A DNA stretch of 64,000 nucleotides from Trochalopteron elliotii (taxonomy: Eukaryota; Chordata; Aves; Passeriformes; Leiothrichidae): positions 186,616 to 250,615 of the forward strand of contig JANPWX010000119.1 of the NCBI GenBank assembly GCA_024734555.1, written 5' to 3'. Positions 38,077-50,139 of the stretch are shown piece after piece (the stretch's first letter is position 1; every line of letters starts with the position of its first letter). The position numbers were made by a program, and so were the translations under genes. The notes beneath the pieces are model-generated. The model had not been told where the DNA came from, made no database searches, and saw only the letters and a program-made list of their open reading frames with translations.

Positions 38077-38789
38077 CAGGAAAATACTTAACATATAGAT
38101 TGGCTTGTAGTATTTTCTCCCCCTAATCTATACCTCTTATTTGTCTTCTAAAATGGTAATAATTTCTGGTCTGTAAATGGTAATTTTAATCTAGTCTTTG
38201 CAGACAGAGTCGAAGAGAGCTACCTGTAATTACTTCCTCAATCGCTCTCCAGACACTCCAGGCAATGCTAAAAGTCCTTCTGATCACTGGAAATACCATA
38301 AATTTTATAACAAGATTGTATTAGGCTACCAGATTTATAACTAATTTCCCAATAATTCCATTTCCTACTAATTTTCAAATTGTGCTTATACAAAGAAACT
38401 CAAAAGTATTGGGGTTTTATAAGAAGCGGAAAAGTAATGCTGAACTTTAGGAATTTTATTAAAACTGCTTTTACATTAAATTATGGCAGTCTCACAGCTA
38501 TACATTTTTGAAGTGGAGAGAACAGGGTTAAGGGACTTCAAGAGATTTGACAGGAATCAGCTAAAATAGCAGGATCCAGACAAGTCTGAAAAATGCCCAA
38601 ACCAGCAAACACTAAACCATTTAGGTCTGATGATCACTGGCTGAAAGTGGCATCTAAAGTCAGAGCCCTGATCTTTCTACCACCAGCAGTCCCCCAGAGA
38701 CCACATCACACTCCAAATGATACAAACCAACCCTATGGAAATCATACTTCAAAGAGATGCCAAGCCACAAATTTCTAGGACTCTGAAGT

Positions 38790-38935
38790 GTTGGTTAGAA
38801 AATAAGTTCCCAGGTGTGCCAATAAAGTAATTTGAACTGTGATAAATCTTTGGCCTCAGTAAACAATAAAGATCAATCCTTCCTGTCGTTAGCTAAATAA
38901 TCAACAGATATCATCACAGTTTTTTGGGTGGAATT
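38790..38935. promoter_or_regulatory. Possible enhancer-like DNA with forkhead-type motif
   Basis: GTAAACAATAAAGATCAA (near 38859-38876) contains a forkhead-type GTAAACA next to a GATCAA core, and CAGGTGTG (an E-box/T-box-like site) occurs upstream near 38811. The grouping is suggestive only; no conservation test was possible. Confidence 0.15.
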
Positions 38936-39328
38936 TCATCTCAAAGATATGACTTCCACTCTAAGCCACAGCACCACAGCATTTCCAGCTTCCTCCCTTG
39001 CCTTGAACCTAATGCTAACATACGTTCAGGAAAGAAATAAACACCAAACAGAACTTTTGAGAAATTAAAAAGAACAAATAGATCCCAGCCAGTTTTCCTC
39101 TTATTACTGTAATACACTTTTTTATCCAATATAGAAAAGACTATTGGCTATGCTTAAAGGTTACTAAATATCAAAATGTTAGTAAAAAGTTCGTAAGAGT
39201 TTAAAAATAGGAAAAATCCACACTGCAGGTGGAAATCTTGTTCTAATCTAGGTAAGAGAGAAATATTTGCTGTGCATACAGATTTGTGAGTCAGGAACTG
39301 GACTGCAAGACAGTTCTATTCTCCACCT

Positions 39329-39480
39329 AGTTTGATGCCAATTAATTTCCAGCTCCATTTTGCTGTTAATTAGTGCTGTTCACAGTCCAAGTTTTCCAAG
39401 GCACAGATTGCCAGTAACCAAGTGATCATGTAAATGAGGCTCTGTTATTAATGCTGCTAGTTAGGTTGGAACAAAAATAA
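39329..39480. promoter_or_regulatory. Possible conserved regulatory DNA
   Basis: Repeated homeodomain-type cores (CAATTAATTT near 39340, TTAATTAG near 39366, TATTAATG near 39446) occur in a unique, non-repetitive stretch without simple-sequence structure. This is the appearance of many long-conserved vertebrate enhancers. It is a judgement by eye. Confidence 0.2.
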
Positions 39481-42400
39481 CAGCAGTTTGCAACTTTATG
39501 TTTTTAATAAAACCTTAGTAGAAGAAAAAGTGAAATCATCTGGTCTTTAAATGGCCAGACACTGCCAGTTTTGCTACCTATAGCAACTGAGAATCTGTTT
39601 TACTAAAGAAAAGAAACCATATTTTTTGCAGATGCAAACAATTAATTAATGCCTTCCCAAGGTAGGTCTTTGGCTTTCTATAAAGAGAAAATCAGAAGTT
39701 TCATGTTTCTTACCAAGCTACTTCGTGAATGAAAAAAAGTAGAGAACTGCAATTCCAAATAAATGTCCTTTATTTGGAGACTAAGCCAACCAACAGTGCA
39801 CTATCCTCAAACATACTGCATTATAATAAACTTCTCTTTCCTGTCAGAGAACAGTGGGTTTACCTACAGACCTTTGTATTAGGAGATAGCCCTGGTTATC
39901 CTGTGCTAAGGGTAAGCACTGGTCATTATGGCTAATGAGAGAGACAATTCTCTCTGAGCACAAATAAAGTTTGACTGCTATACTATGAAAGGGGAGTATG
40001 AAGATTGGTATCCTTCAGAAACATATATCCTGCAATTGTGTCAATTTATATCTGGATTTTTTTTTTCCTGCCTTTTCCAAATTAAATGCCTCATGATGAG
40101 ACATAAGCAAGTTGTGACCAACTATCTCCTCTTTGTTAATTTGATCTCAGGATGAGTCTTTTGCCATTGGGCTTCCTGACAATTTCCTCTGAATTCAGAG
40201 AGTGAAGGATGAATGCTGATCATATGGACTGCAGAGGAGGCTATAGCAAATATTCAAAGTATTTGATTTATTTACCTCATCTGCTTTTTATCTAATTGTT
40301 AGCCAAGATGACACAGCTTTTAAAGTCAATATGTTAAAGAGCAACTTCAGTACTGCTCCTCTCACATTATCCCCTGACATTTTAAAAAGCATTTTCTCTT
40401 CACTATTGCCATATTAAAAAGCTAACTGAATGAATTCCAATGAGGGGCACTTGTTCAAACAAATGGGAGAGAATTCAAATGTTAGATATTGTAGAACACC
40501 TCTGAGGAGGGTCAAAGGCATGAAAAAAGTTGCAAGATTTGACAAATATTTTTCCACTGGATGATGCTCAGTTGAGACATCTTCCACAACAGGTCTGTAA
40601 CAGGCATAACGTTGGAGTCAACATTTCCTTTTTTTCTGTGTGTTCATTAAAAGTGTTCATGGCTTTAAAACATTTTTGTTGTTTGACCTCTAGACAAGAG
40701 GATTCAGGGGAAGATCCCTTTTCTACTCGAAGGCAATAGCTTCATTTTTTTAGTTAGAAAGTGAAAAGAAAAACTACTGTGAACTTATGTGTCAGAAGTC
40801 ACCATTTTTTCACCAAAAGACAGGAAAAAAGATGACCAGCACCTGAAAATTTATAAACCCTGTTTGCCCTCCAAAAAAAGACAGGGAGTTCTTAATACTC
40901 ATTTTCCAAGGGCAGTATAAAATCTTGATTAACAGAAGTCAAATCCAAGATACTGAATGAGGATTTTAAAATTCTCCTCAGCAAAGTTATTGCAGGAGAC
41001 CATGACAAAGCAAACTGATTCATAAGGAGATCAAATATCAGCTGTGCTTTTACAGACTCTCAAAGTTCATATATAAGATGGGAGCAAATCTGAAGGGAAC
41101 AAGCTGAATTTCAATGCAAGGACTTTTTGTGCATTTCCCCATATCCAGCCTCTCAAAGCCTGTGGGACTGATTCTCTTTGAGCCATTCATCTACTTTTGC
41201 TTTACATCTGTCTTAATGGAAGAAAGGCTCTAACGCCAAGACTTTTATAAATAGCAGCACTTAAATCCAAGATAAGCACAATTCACAGTGCTGTACTCAA
41301 TGGGAATATTCCTCTAAGGCTTTGTAACCTGTGTGTAAAACTGTGTGTTCAGGCTGAAATCTGGCATGTGTGGATTTCACAGGAATGGAAATCTGTGGCT
41401 CTTTAAGAGGACAATTAGATGAAACAAGTAGTGGGTGTCTGCTTACCCAGACAGAAACACCAGCTTTGCAAGTTAACATTTTTTTGCTAAGTGATTACTG
41501 TCTAGCATGCACAATATCCATTAATAGAAATTGAGTTCATATTCATGTAGAAGGCAATAGCCCCAGGCACACTATTAATGAACAGAAGAATAGGGGGCTC
41601 TAGGCTCGGACTAAGTAGCATTTCCACCCATGAAACAGTAGAATTACTGAAATAAAAATGTTTCAAAAGTAAATTGTCAATATCTGAATATGGCTTGCTG
41701 AAATGAAACCATGAGGTAAGCTAGAGAAGGGGCACAGTTGTTCAAGATTACTGCTGATTAAAACCCTAGCACGCCACTCAGATGCTGGGAATAACTATAT
41801 ATTTACTGTGCTAAAGACTATAAAGGTCTAGGGAATAAGAAAACAAAGCACTCAGATCATATCCCCAGGTGTTTCTCTAAAGTTACTTCCTCTTTGGTGC
41901 AGCTGGAATAGTGCAAAGGGATGTAACAGATCACAGCAACCAGTCCACCACCTGTCTGCAGAAGCTTTTGCACTGTTAACTGGAATAATTCTGCAGTAAC
42001 CTTATTGTATCAACAAGACCTTCATTTCCACCACAAGGTATACCTTTCTTTTCATATTATTTTATGTTTTTATTTCTCTATGCCTTAAAAGAGGCAATAA
42101 ACTAACAAGCACATTAGATGCATATGAGAGATGTTAAACTTCCTACTGTCACAAAAGCAAAAAACTTGCATTTAAATATTAAAAACCTGAGTGATAGACA
42201 CAGAGTCATGCATGTAAATAACATTCCACCAGACAAGTGAAAGCATCATTCTCAATTTCATATTCCTTTTTTTTTGTTCTTGCACAGAGAATATTGAAGA
42301 AAGGGACATTTGTAAGTCTTTATTTCATTTTATTTCTATCTCTAATATTCTCTCAAAACCTCTTTTTTTCCTCCATGCCATTGTGGAATAACAGGGTACC

Positions 42401-43210
42401 AACAATTATAATCTCTTCATTCTACACCTCTAGCATGGTTGGAGTCCAGTCCTTGAATTCCCAAGGAGTCCCACTGAAAAGAATACAAGTATTTGGACTA
42501 GAAGCACTATTCAGCTTTCTTCTGTTGCATCAACCAAAGATAGGATTGGATCTTTAGGCCTTAATTTAATGATTTAATTTCTATTCAGTGACTTTTTAAG
42601 AATAGAACTCCTTTGGTATTACTCCCCACAGTGTGAGACATCATGCAGTGTGATATTAGCACCCAAATGAAGAATTCCTGCTTCTCCAGGGTCCATCAGG
42701 TGGCATTTAATGTACCTTGAGACTTTATTATCTCTTCCCAGAAAGCAAAATAGAGTGGAGCCTGTCAGATTTGCTTGCCCTGGTCTGTCAGCACTGCAGT
42801 TGGAATGTTGAGTGGAAGGAGCAAGGAATGGTACTTGGACCTCTCAGGAATCCTCGTGTTTGCTCACTGGAGCCACGGTATCAATGTGTGAGCATCACTC
42901 CATGGTCTCACCAGTGCACAGCTGATCCCCCAGCACATCCCACACAGCCCAAGGTGCCTGAACCTGCTCCCAGGAGTGTGAGTGATGGGATGTGTCCCAT
43001 CCCACCCACACCAAACCAAGCCCACTCAGAAGAAACCAAGCACAAAGCCTGACAGCTGCTCTGTGTGTAGCTGTCCTGCTCTGCACTAAACCTGCCTCTG
43101 TGTCAGGGCTCTGCCCTGGCTGCTCTTGAGTCAAAGTGAGACAGGATCAGAAGCTGCCTGCTGAGCTCTGACACAAGGCTCCTCTCCTCTTGGCATCCTC
43201 CTTTTCTGAA
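39481..43210. other. Non-coding stretch
   Basis: No gene is supported. Frames reach 111 codons (42717-43052, plus) in a locally GC-richer patch at about 42740-43130, where frames are open on both strands (42895-43134, minus), so composition rather than coding is the likely cause. No mobile element is recognised. Confidence 0.5.
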
Positions 43211-43345
43211 GGTTAATAAAAGAAATCCACTTATTATTTGGTCGTAATTAGTCCTTAAAAGTGCTTTGCAAACACAGCTAATTGATTGAGTAGCCTGTGC
43301 AATAGCATCAAAACACTGGTTTTAATTAACCACCTTAAAACCCAT
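43211..43345. promoter_or_regulatory. Possible conserved regulatory DNA
   Basis: A unique stretch contains GTAATTAG (43244-43251), CTAATTGATTGAG (43278-43290) and TTTTAATTAACC (43320-43331) in quick succession. TAATTG/TAATTA cores plus TGATTG-type sites suggest homeodomain and TALE-factor binding. Evidence is only motif density in AT-rich DNA. Confidence 0.22.
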
Positions 43346-45649
43346 AGTTCATGCAGAGTTAAAGGAGCCTTTTTCATCAGCTAGGTGTACAAAAGAGGAA
43401 AGGAAGGATAAAAAAAAAAAGGTACAGATTAATTTCTCTGTGAGAATTCTAAGCTAATTATGTAGCCTTTTCCACCATCAGTACAATTTCCAATTTAAAA
43501 ACCCCTCTTTTCTTTCCCCTAAAGTAATTTATATTAACAATCTCAGTCTTGCTTCCTAATCTTAATCCCACAACTCCACTACTTGTATTTCACAGAGATT
43601 CAATGTCTCTAAAGGCTGCACTTGCAGGTGCCCCCTGCCCTACCCAGGGCTCTGGCATCACTGAGCATCTGCAGAAGGATCCCACATTGGCAGACATTAA
43701 AATCATCCTGGTTCCAGCTCAGGTCATCCCTTCCTCTCTGTGTATCTAATCAAACCCAACACTCTTTCCTGGTTAGACTCTCAAATGCCAGTGTTTGGGA
43801 TCTCACAGTGGTGGTATTTCACACCCACCAAGGGGGTGGAGTTTTATTGGGATCTTGTTACCTGTATGCCTGTTTCATTTAAACTCCTGAGCACCAAAGA
43901 AGATTTTTTAATTGCTCATCAGTGTGGCTCTATCACAAAACATAGCAGTGACCTCCCTGACTCATGCTCAGAAGGTAAGAGCTTATCACCAGCAGGGCTC
44001 AGACACTGTCTCAGTACCCCAGCACTGGGGGAGGAGAAGAGACAAAGACTGGGTTGCCATTTGCATTTTTCAGTCTGCACTCTACATGCCAGAGAAGAAA
44101 GGTTTGACTTTTCTGTCTAACTGCATGAAATTTGGTATTCAAATGTGGGTTTGTTTCCATGTTGTAAAGGCACACTACAGAGGTTGCTCATAACAGAGAT
44201 GAGCATCTTCCAGTCCAGAAATGGAAGCAAGAGAAAGGATAAACAGCACAAGGATGACCTTAGGCTAACCCTGTACTTCCCTGATCCACACAGGTTGTTT
44301 ATTTGCCTGTCCATCTGGTATAAATTAGAGAAACCTTGAGGCTCTGGTACCTCTGCCCTCTCTACCTGTTATCATTGTACTTGGTGCTGCCAAGTCCAAC
44401 AGGAGCCATTGGATGTGGCCTGGGCAGACACAGAGCAACCCTTAAGATCCACTGGATCTTAGGAATAGTTTGCCCATTAAAACCTGCCTTGGTTCTGAGA
44501 CTGCCCCACAACATGCAAATTACAATGGAGACAGACACATGAGCTGGCACCTGGTGATGAAAATTTAAACATCAGTACTGTGGGGTTTTTTTAATATTAT
44601 AGTCTAGAGAGAACACATCAAAAAAGAAATACAATTTTCTCTTTTCACTGTTTGCACCAGTATTTAAAGAACACAAAAGTCATTAATGCAGCACAATTCC
44701 TTTTGAAGGCAATAGTTTTCTTTCCACTTTTTCTCATGGGTAAAAGCTAAAACACTAATCTACAGTGTACACCTCTCTGGAATGAAATCCTGCACATATT
44801 CCTCTGGAGATTTACAGTCTATACATGAAGAGTTACAAATGGTAAAAGAGAAAATGTGCCTATATTTTCCCATACACATTCAAATCTTTCCTTTAGAGAC
44901 ATTTAAATCCTTATAAATTGCCCCTTGCATATGAAGATTTCTTTTTAAATTTTAAACAAATTTCACTGCTTTTCTATTGCATAATGAAATAGCCAATCAT
45001 GCTGAGGAGGTGATGTTAAGCTTGCCTGAGCTTGCAGCAATGGTTGAGAACATTTCATAATTCAGAAATGCCATAGAATCCTTCATCACAAAAATTCAAT
45101 TTTTTTAATTCTCAGAAGTCTTTAGGATGTATCTAACATTAAACCACCAAAACAAGAAACCAAAACCAGATGTGTTCACCTCCTGTCCTAGACTCCACCC
45201 TGGTGTATCTCTATAAAGCAAATATATTGGGCTTTTTTCATTTCTTCTTTTAAAATCTATTGTAGTGTAAAATATACACACACATACACACCATCTATTA
45301 AACTTAGCCCTTTCTCTTCTGCAAATAGGCATTTAGTCCCAGTTTTGTCTAGAAAATAATTAATAGAAGATCAAGATTTGTTTTCTAGTTTTTTTAGCAA
45401 AGAACCTTTCAAAAGACAGCATGCTGTTTTTTAAAACACAAGAAATCAAGTCAGAATAGGTAATTCTATGTGCAATATTCACTATGAACAGCCAACAGTG
45501 AAGTTCCTCAGCTGTGGCAGTTCATTTCAGATATGTTTACTTTAATTGGCTCACACAGTGTTTCCTATCACACAGCACTCTGTTCTGACAAGTGCTGAGT
45601 GCATTTGGTGCAGTTTTGCTGCTCTGAGAGCCCTTGCTCAGCTCCTGGG
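43346..45649. other. Non-coding stretch
   Basis: No gene is supported. The longest frame is 126 codons (43740-44120, plus), overlapped by others in different frames, with no domain recognised. No mobile element is seen before the CR1 end at 45650. Confidence 0.5.
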
Positions 45650-45787
45650 AACATGAGGTAGTTAAAAGACCTGTAGATGTGGCACCTGGGGACATTATTT
45701 ACTGGTGGACTTGGCAGTGCTGGCTTAATGGTTGGACTCAATGACTTTAAAGATATTTTCCAACCTAAACAATTCTGTGATTCTGTG
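45650..45787 (+). mobile_element. CR1 LINE, 3' end fragment
   Basis: The sequence follows the avian CR1 3' end closely: TAAAAGACCTGTAGATGTGG, then a GTGGACTTGGCAGTGCTGG stretch, then GGTTGGACTCAATGACTTTA and TTTTCCAACCTAAA. It ends in two exact tandem copies of the 8-base terminus ATTCTGTG (45772-45779 and 45780-45787). The element is 5' truncated with no coding region. The wording differs from the copy at 32868, so the two belong to different CR1 subfamilies. Base changes from the pattern suggest an old copy. Confidence 0.95.
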
Positions 45788-46239
45788 TCCTGGTCTATGC
45801 AATCACACAGAACATGAAGTGAAGTAATGCCTGTAAAGGACAGAATCAACTCCAAAGTCTTGAACACAGTAAAATACTTGACTGTAAATGCATAAATTTT
45901 TTCCTGTGTCCACAGAGACTAAAATTATTTTATAAAACAAAACTGAATACAGTACTGTTTATAGCAGTATAATTACTGATATTTACATTGTGTGTCTCAG
46001 CAAAGAGAATGTGCTTAACAACCATAGAACATAATTTTTTAGACATTTCTCAGAGTTCAAAAATTTAGTATTTATTGTTTTTATAGTCTTTTGGGGAGCT
46101 CATCTTTTTAAGGAACCCTCCCTGGGGGAAAAAGAAAATAAAAAAAGCTTTTGCATTTGGAACACCTTCCACTCTGAGATCACATGAGTCCCTTGTCTAA
46201 TTTCTCTCCAGTTCCAGTGTACTGTGAGTTCAAGTGAAA

Positions 46240-46500
46240 AGTGGCTGGTTGACCAGGCCTGGATGCTTGTGATCAGCTAAACAATGTTCAGCTGGAAGCA
46301 AGACTCCCAGAGATCAATATTGTCTAACAGCTTCATCAGTGACCTGCAAAGCACACCCTCAGCAAGTTTGCCACAGATCCTGGCTGCCTTTGGAAAAGCA
46401 CAGAGAGAAGTCAAGGGAGGAGATCTTTTCTCTCTGCTTGGCACTGGTGAGGCTTTGTCTGAAGGACTGCACCCAGTACTGGGCTCTTCAGCCTGATTTT
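46240..46500 (+). mobile_element. CR1 LINE ORF2 fragment, internally deleted
   Basis: Two blocks recall the CR1 reverse-transcriptase coding region in the same orientation. The first (about 46240-46380) includes the region around the conserved INDL...CTLSKFADD part: TTCATCAGTGACCTG is followed by ACCCTCAGCAAGTTTGCC. The second (about 46410-46493) matches a later part, with CTGCTTGGCACTGGTGAGGC and CTGCACCCAGTACTGGGCTC. Material expected between the blocks in a full CR1 is missing, so there is an internal deletion, and the FADD catalytic box is broken. It lies about 450 bases after a CR1 3' end, but in the wrong order to be one element. No function is possible. Confidence 0.8.
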
Positions 46501-47406
46501 GCACAATATTGCCTCTCTGTGATAACAGTCAACATTCTTGGTTAATTTGATGGGACTTTAGTCCATCTCCAAAAGCCTCAAAAATTATAGCAACATATTG
46601 GTCCATAGGAGATCCTCAAGAAAAACCTTAACTATGTACAAAGTGTGACTGAACCCCAGATTTTTCAACACCTTTGTCAGAAATATCAAAGTGATATTTC
46701 AGTTCACTGGTTTTGCTGTTGTTAAGATTCTACTTTTTCCTGAGTTGCTTTGCTTTTCTTAATTTTCCCCATTTAACCCTCTCTGGTCTTCTCAAATTGT
46801 GAGTCAAAATTTAGTTCCAGCAAAACATCTCCTTGCCCACTACTGTCACAGAACTTGCCTACAACTGAAGCTTTCCTTGCCCATAAAATGGTCTTTGCCA
46901 TCGCAGAGCCACATGAACAAGGACAAAGGGCACCAGGGATGAGTCAGAAACAGAACTGTTCCTGTCCTTGCCCTATGCATTTAAATTTTGTCAGCCCCTC
47001 TCTGCCTGTGTGCCACTCTCTGTGGTGACAGCACAGTAGCAGCAGCAAAAAGATGACTGGCAAGAGGTGGCATGAGCCAGCTGCTAAACCTGAATCCTGA
47101 ATATCAAATGTCAGCCATGGAGGGGCCATGAATAAACGATGTGCAGTCATCACTCTCCCTTGGGAATCACCCAGTATTTTCAAACACTTAACGTAAGCAC
47201 AGTGCCAAAGATGGAAATGTAGATTCTGTGTTCACAGGAACCTTCTCAAGTGCTTGACAATTCCTTTCTGAAGAAAGATGAATCCTCTGTCTGGAAAAGG
47301 AGAAAAAATGAAATCTGCTGTCTGAAAGAAGCATATCCTAGCAACTCGTGCTCAAGGTGCTGGTTTACCTGGTGGAGTACAATAGCTCACTACAGCTTTC
47401 ATCAGT
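46501..47406. other. Non-coding stretch, nothing recognised
   Basis: No gene, RNA or repeat is recognised. One 79-codon minus-strand frame (46944-47183) shows no domain. Confidence 0.5.
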
Positions 47407-47500
47407 GCTGGTGTAGTGGTTAAGCAAAAGTGACTTGGTATTTCTGGGGTTCAGTAATTGGATTTGGAGCCTTTAACCTCCAGGTCACAGGGTCAGGTCC
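47407..47500 (+). repeat. Possible SINE relic with tRNA-like head
   Basis: TGGTGTAGTGG (47409-47419) fits the RNA polymerase III A box of tRNA-derived SINEs, followed by TTAAGCA as in several amniote SINEs. A poor B-box-like GGTTCAGTAAT lies at 47448-47458, at about the right spacing, and a better one, GGGTCAGGTCC, lies at 47490-47500 but too far downstream for a tRNA. A clover-leaf cannot be folded convincingly, so it is not a functional tRNA. It could be a MIR-like relic or chance. Confidence 0.3.
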
Positions 47501-47835
47501 AACTCCAGTTCATAGAGTCTGAAAATCATTAGTATCACAGACCTGTTCATGGCATATATGAAATGAATGTGTGGCTTCAACCCAGTTGCTAGTGAGAATG
47601 AGTCCCTTGTCGACCATTTCAGCAGAAAAGCAGCAGATTAAATGAGTTAGGAACACAAGTTGGTTTTTTTCTCCAGAAGGGTGGTCTCTTTGGTCAGAGT
47701 TGAGACAATTTACCTGGTGAGTTCTTTTTGCTGTCTGCTCTGCAGTAGTCTTTATGAGTATAAAATTTCAAGCTTGAGGTCTACATATTTCAGAATCTTT
47801 AGAGCTCCTACATTTATTTTGGATAGCATAAAAAA

Positions 47836-48235
47836 NNNNNNNNNNNNNNNNNNNNNNNNNNNNNNNNNNNNNNNNNNNNNNNNNNNNNNNNNNNNNNNNN
47901 NNNNNNNNNNNNNNNNNNNNNNNNNNNNNNNNNNNNNNNNNNNNNNNNNNNNNNNNNNNNNNNNNNNNNNNNNNNNNNNNNNNNNNNNNNNNNNNNNNNN
48001 NNNNNNNNNNNNNNNNNNNNNNNNNNNNNNNNNNNNNNNNNNNNNNNNNNNNNNNNNNNNNNNNNNNNNNNNNNNNNNNNNNNNNNNNNNNNNNNNNNNN
48101 NNNNNNNNNNNNNNNNNNNNNNNNNNNNNNNNNNNNNNNNNNNNNNNNNNNNNNNNNNNNNNNNNNNNNNNNNNNNNNNNNNNNNNNNNNNNNNNNNNNN
48201 NNNNNNNNNNNNNNNNNNNNNNNNNNNNNNNNNNN
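47836..48235. other. Assembly gap, 400 N
   Basis: Exactly 400 unknown bases. The right edge opens directly into a pure AGGGAA hexamer array, so the gap almost certainly contains more of that array, which stopped assembly. True length is unknown. Confidence 1.
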
Positions 48236-48357
48236 AGGGAAAGGGAAAGGGAAAGGGAAAGGGAAAGGGAAAGGGAAAGGGAAAGGGAAAGGGAAAGGGA
48301 AAGGGAAAGGGAAAGGGAAAGGGAAAGGGAAAGGGAAAGGGAAAGGGAAAGGGAAAG
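48236..48357 (+). repeat. (AGGGAA)n hexanucleotide array, at least 20 units
   Basis: About 122 bases of perfect AGGGAA units continue out of the assembly gap. The strand is pure purine, with G3 runs every six bases, so it can in principle form triplex or G-quadruplex structures. The left end of the array is hidden in the gap. The long Arg-Glu and Ser-Leu dipeptide frames across it are artefacts of the repeat. Confidence 0.98.
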
Positions 48358-48921
48358 GAGTGACTCCATAAACATTTATCTAAAAGTTACAAACTCCTCC
48401 AGTCGAGCAGGATGTAACAGCCTCATTCTCAGGCAGTTCTCATCCTGTGCTGGATTCTCCAGCTCTGACTGCAGCACACACAGACAGCATTTCCCAAGGG
48501 CAAAGGTGACTGTGAGCAGAGATAAACCTGGTTCTCTCTTGTCAGTGACAATTGCTTTAAGGGCCAAAATGTTTACAATAAACACTAAGCCCACAGAACT
48601 CGCTTTTTTTAGAAGATTTTAAAGCCAGCCCTAGTTCCCAAAAAGTCATGTCTCTGTAAGCTTTTCAGAATGCATTATAAAGTCAAACCTTCACTCCTCA
48701 GCACTTTAGCAAAAACAAACACCTCCCCCTCCCCAGATGAATTTCTTAAACTTTACCACACTTTTCTGGACGTTTTGGCCTTTGGAGAACCAAAGTTTAA
48801 ACAACATGGAGAGAAAACCAGTCCAATTAAAATAAAATTAAAAACATAAACAGAACTGCAAAGGAGAGACTTCAAAAGACTTAGAAAGCACTAAAAATTA
48901 TTTGCCTCTTGCTTTACAAAC

Positions 48922-48979
48922 CATTCACTGAATCCCAATTGTAGATGAAACATTCACAGAATCCCAAATGTAGTTCACA
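48922..48979 (+). repeat. 29-base tandem duplication
   Basis: Positions 48922-48950 and 48951-48979 are adjacent copies of a 29-base segment starting CATTCAC and containing GAATCCCAA, with 5 mismatches. It is a small local duplication with no link to a known element. Confidence 0.85.
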
Positions 48980-50139
48980 TGAGTTTTAATACTTGTTTAG
49001 TGTGATTTTTTTATATGATCAGTTTTGAGTTTATTTGTATTGGGTTTGTTTCTCATAAAGCATCTGTTCTTCTGTTTCTTTTTACATGACTGGCACTCTC
49101 CTAGTGTAAATGACTGGACTGATATTTATTGGATTGGGCTCACATGGAGCACCTGTGAGCAATATGTGCTGTGTGTGACTTTCTTATGCAGCCCTAGTAA
49201 TTTTAATTGTTTTTGGCATGTTTTTCCTGCCATATACTGTAACTTGACCTTTGCAAATATTCATTTCGTTTTGATGCTTGTGAAATGAAGTAGACTAATA
49301 TTCCAGATGAATAAAGTCCTCTGTTCAGCCACAGAAAGAGATACAGAAAATGTAGTGGTGGCACCATGTGTTTTTCAACAAGAGGTTCCAAGAATCCTTG
49401 GGAAAGAACATGGTATGCATATCGAATAATGTAAATGTCTCTGGAGCATAAATGGCATGGGGGGAGAAGATGGCCCAAAATAAAAATGTAGGAATATTTA
49501 AAAAAAAAAAAAAATCTCTTTCTCAGTTGTTACAAATCACAAGGTCTGATTATTCCTTTTCTTTCCTCCCTAAGCTTATAGCACTGTTGCAGATACTACT
49601 ATCAAACATTTAGTACTTCTATTTTCTAGCATTTTTTTTTAAGAGCACAGCAATTTTTGGAAAGCCTCTTGAATTGAGCTAATTAGTTATTACTTTTTCT
49701 GAGGTAAAACTGAAGTGACAGAGTTTTTCCCAGGACACAAAATGGGCTAGGAATAGACAAGGGATCTGAAGTTGAGAGTTCTTGAGTTCTATTCTCATGG
49801 AAAACAATTAGAAAACATTGCCTTATAACTGGAGAAAGGTATGCAACAGCACTGCTCCACAGCTAGTGGAGAGGATTTCTTTAAGGAATTACATCCATCA
49901 CACTAGGTACATTAACAATACTAACACACCTTTCAGATTGTTCTCTACAGTGTCTTGCTCTAACAATGAAAATAGAGAAAATTTTGAAAATCAGTGTAGG
50001 GTATTGTCAGTCAAAAACATTCCAGTTACTGGTTGTGATCATTTTACTTACCTATGCCTTCAAATTAAACTGGACAGAATTTTAGTTGCATGAAAACAAT
50101 GATAATTTGAGGGTTTTACAGTATTTTTAGTTCTTGTAT
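48980..50139. other. Non-coding stretch
   Basis: No gene is supported. A 15-base A tract lies at 49500-49514. Frames are at most 91 codons and show no domain. Confidence 0.5.

Noticed and set aside
47660..48622. 320-codon plus-strand frame and 207-codon minus-strand frame
   Set aside because: They run through the 400 N gap and the AGGGAA array; the Arg-Glu and Ser-Leu repeats come from the hexamer, not a protein.
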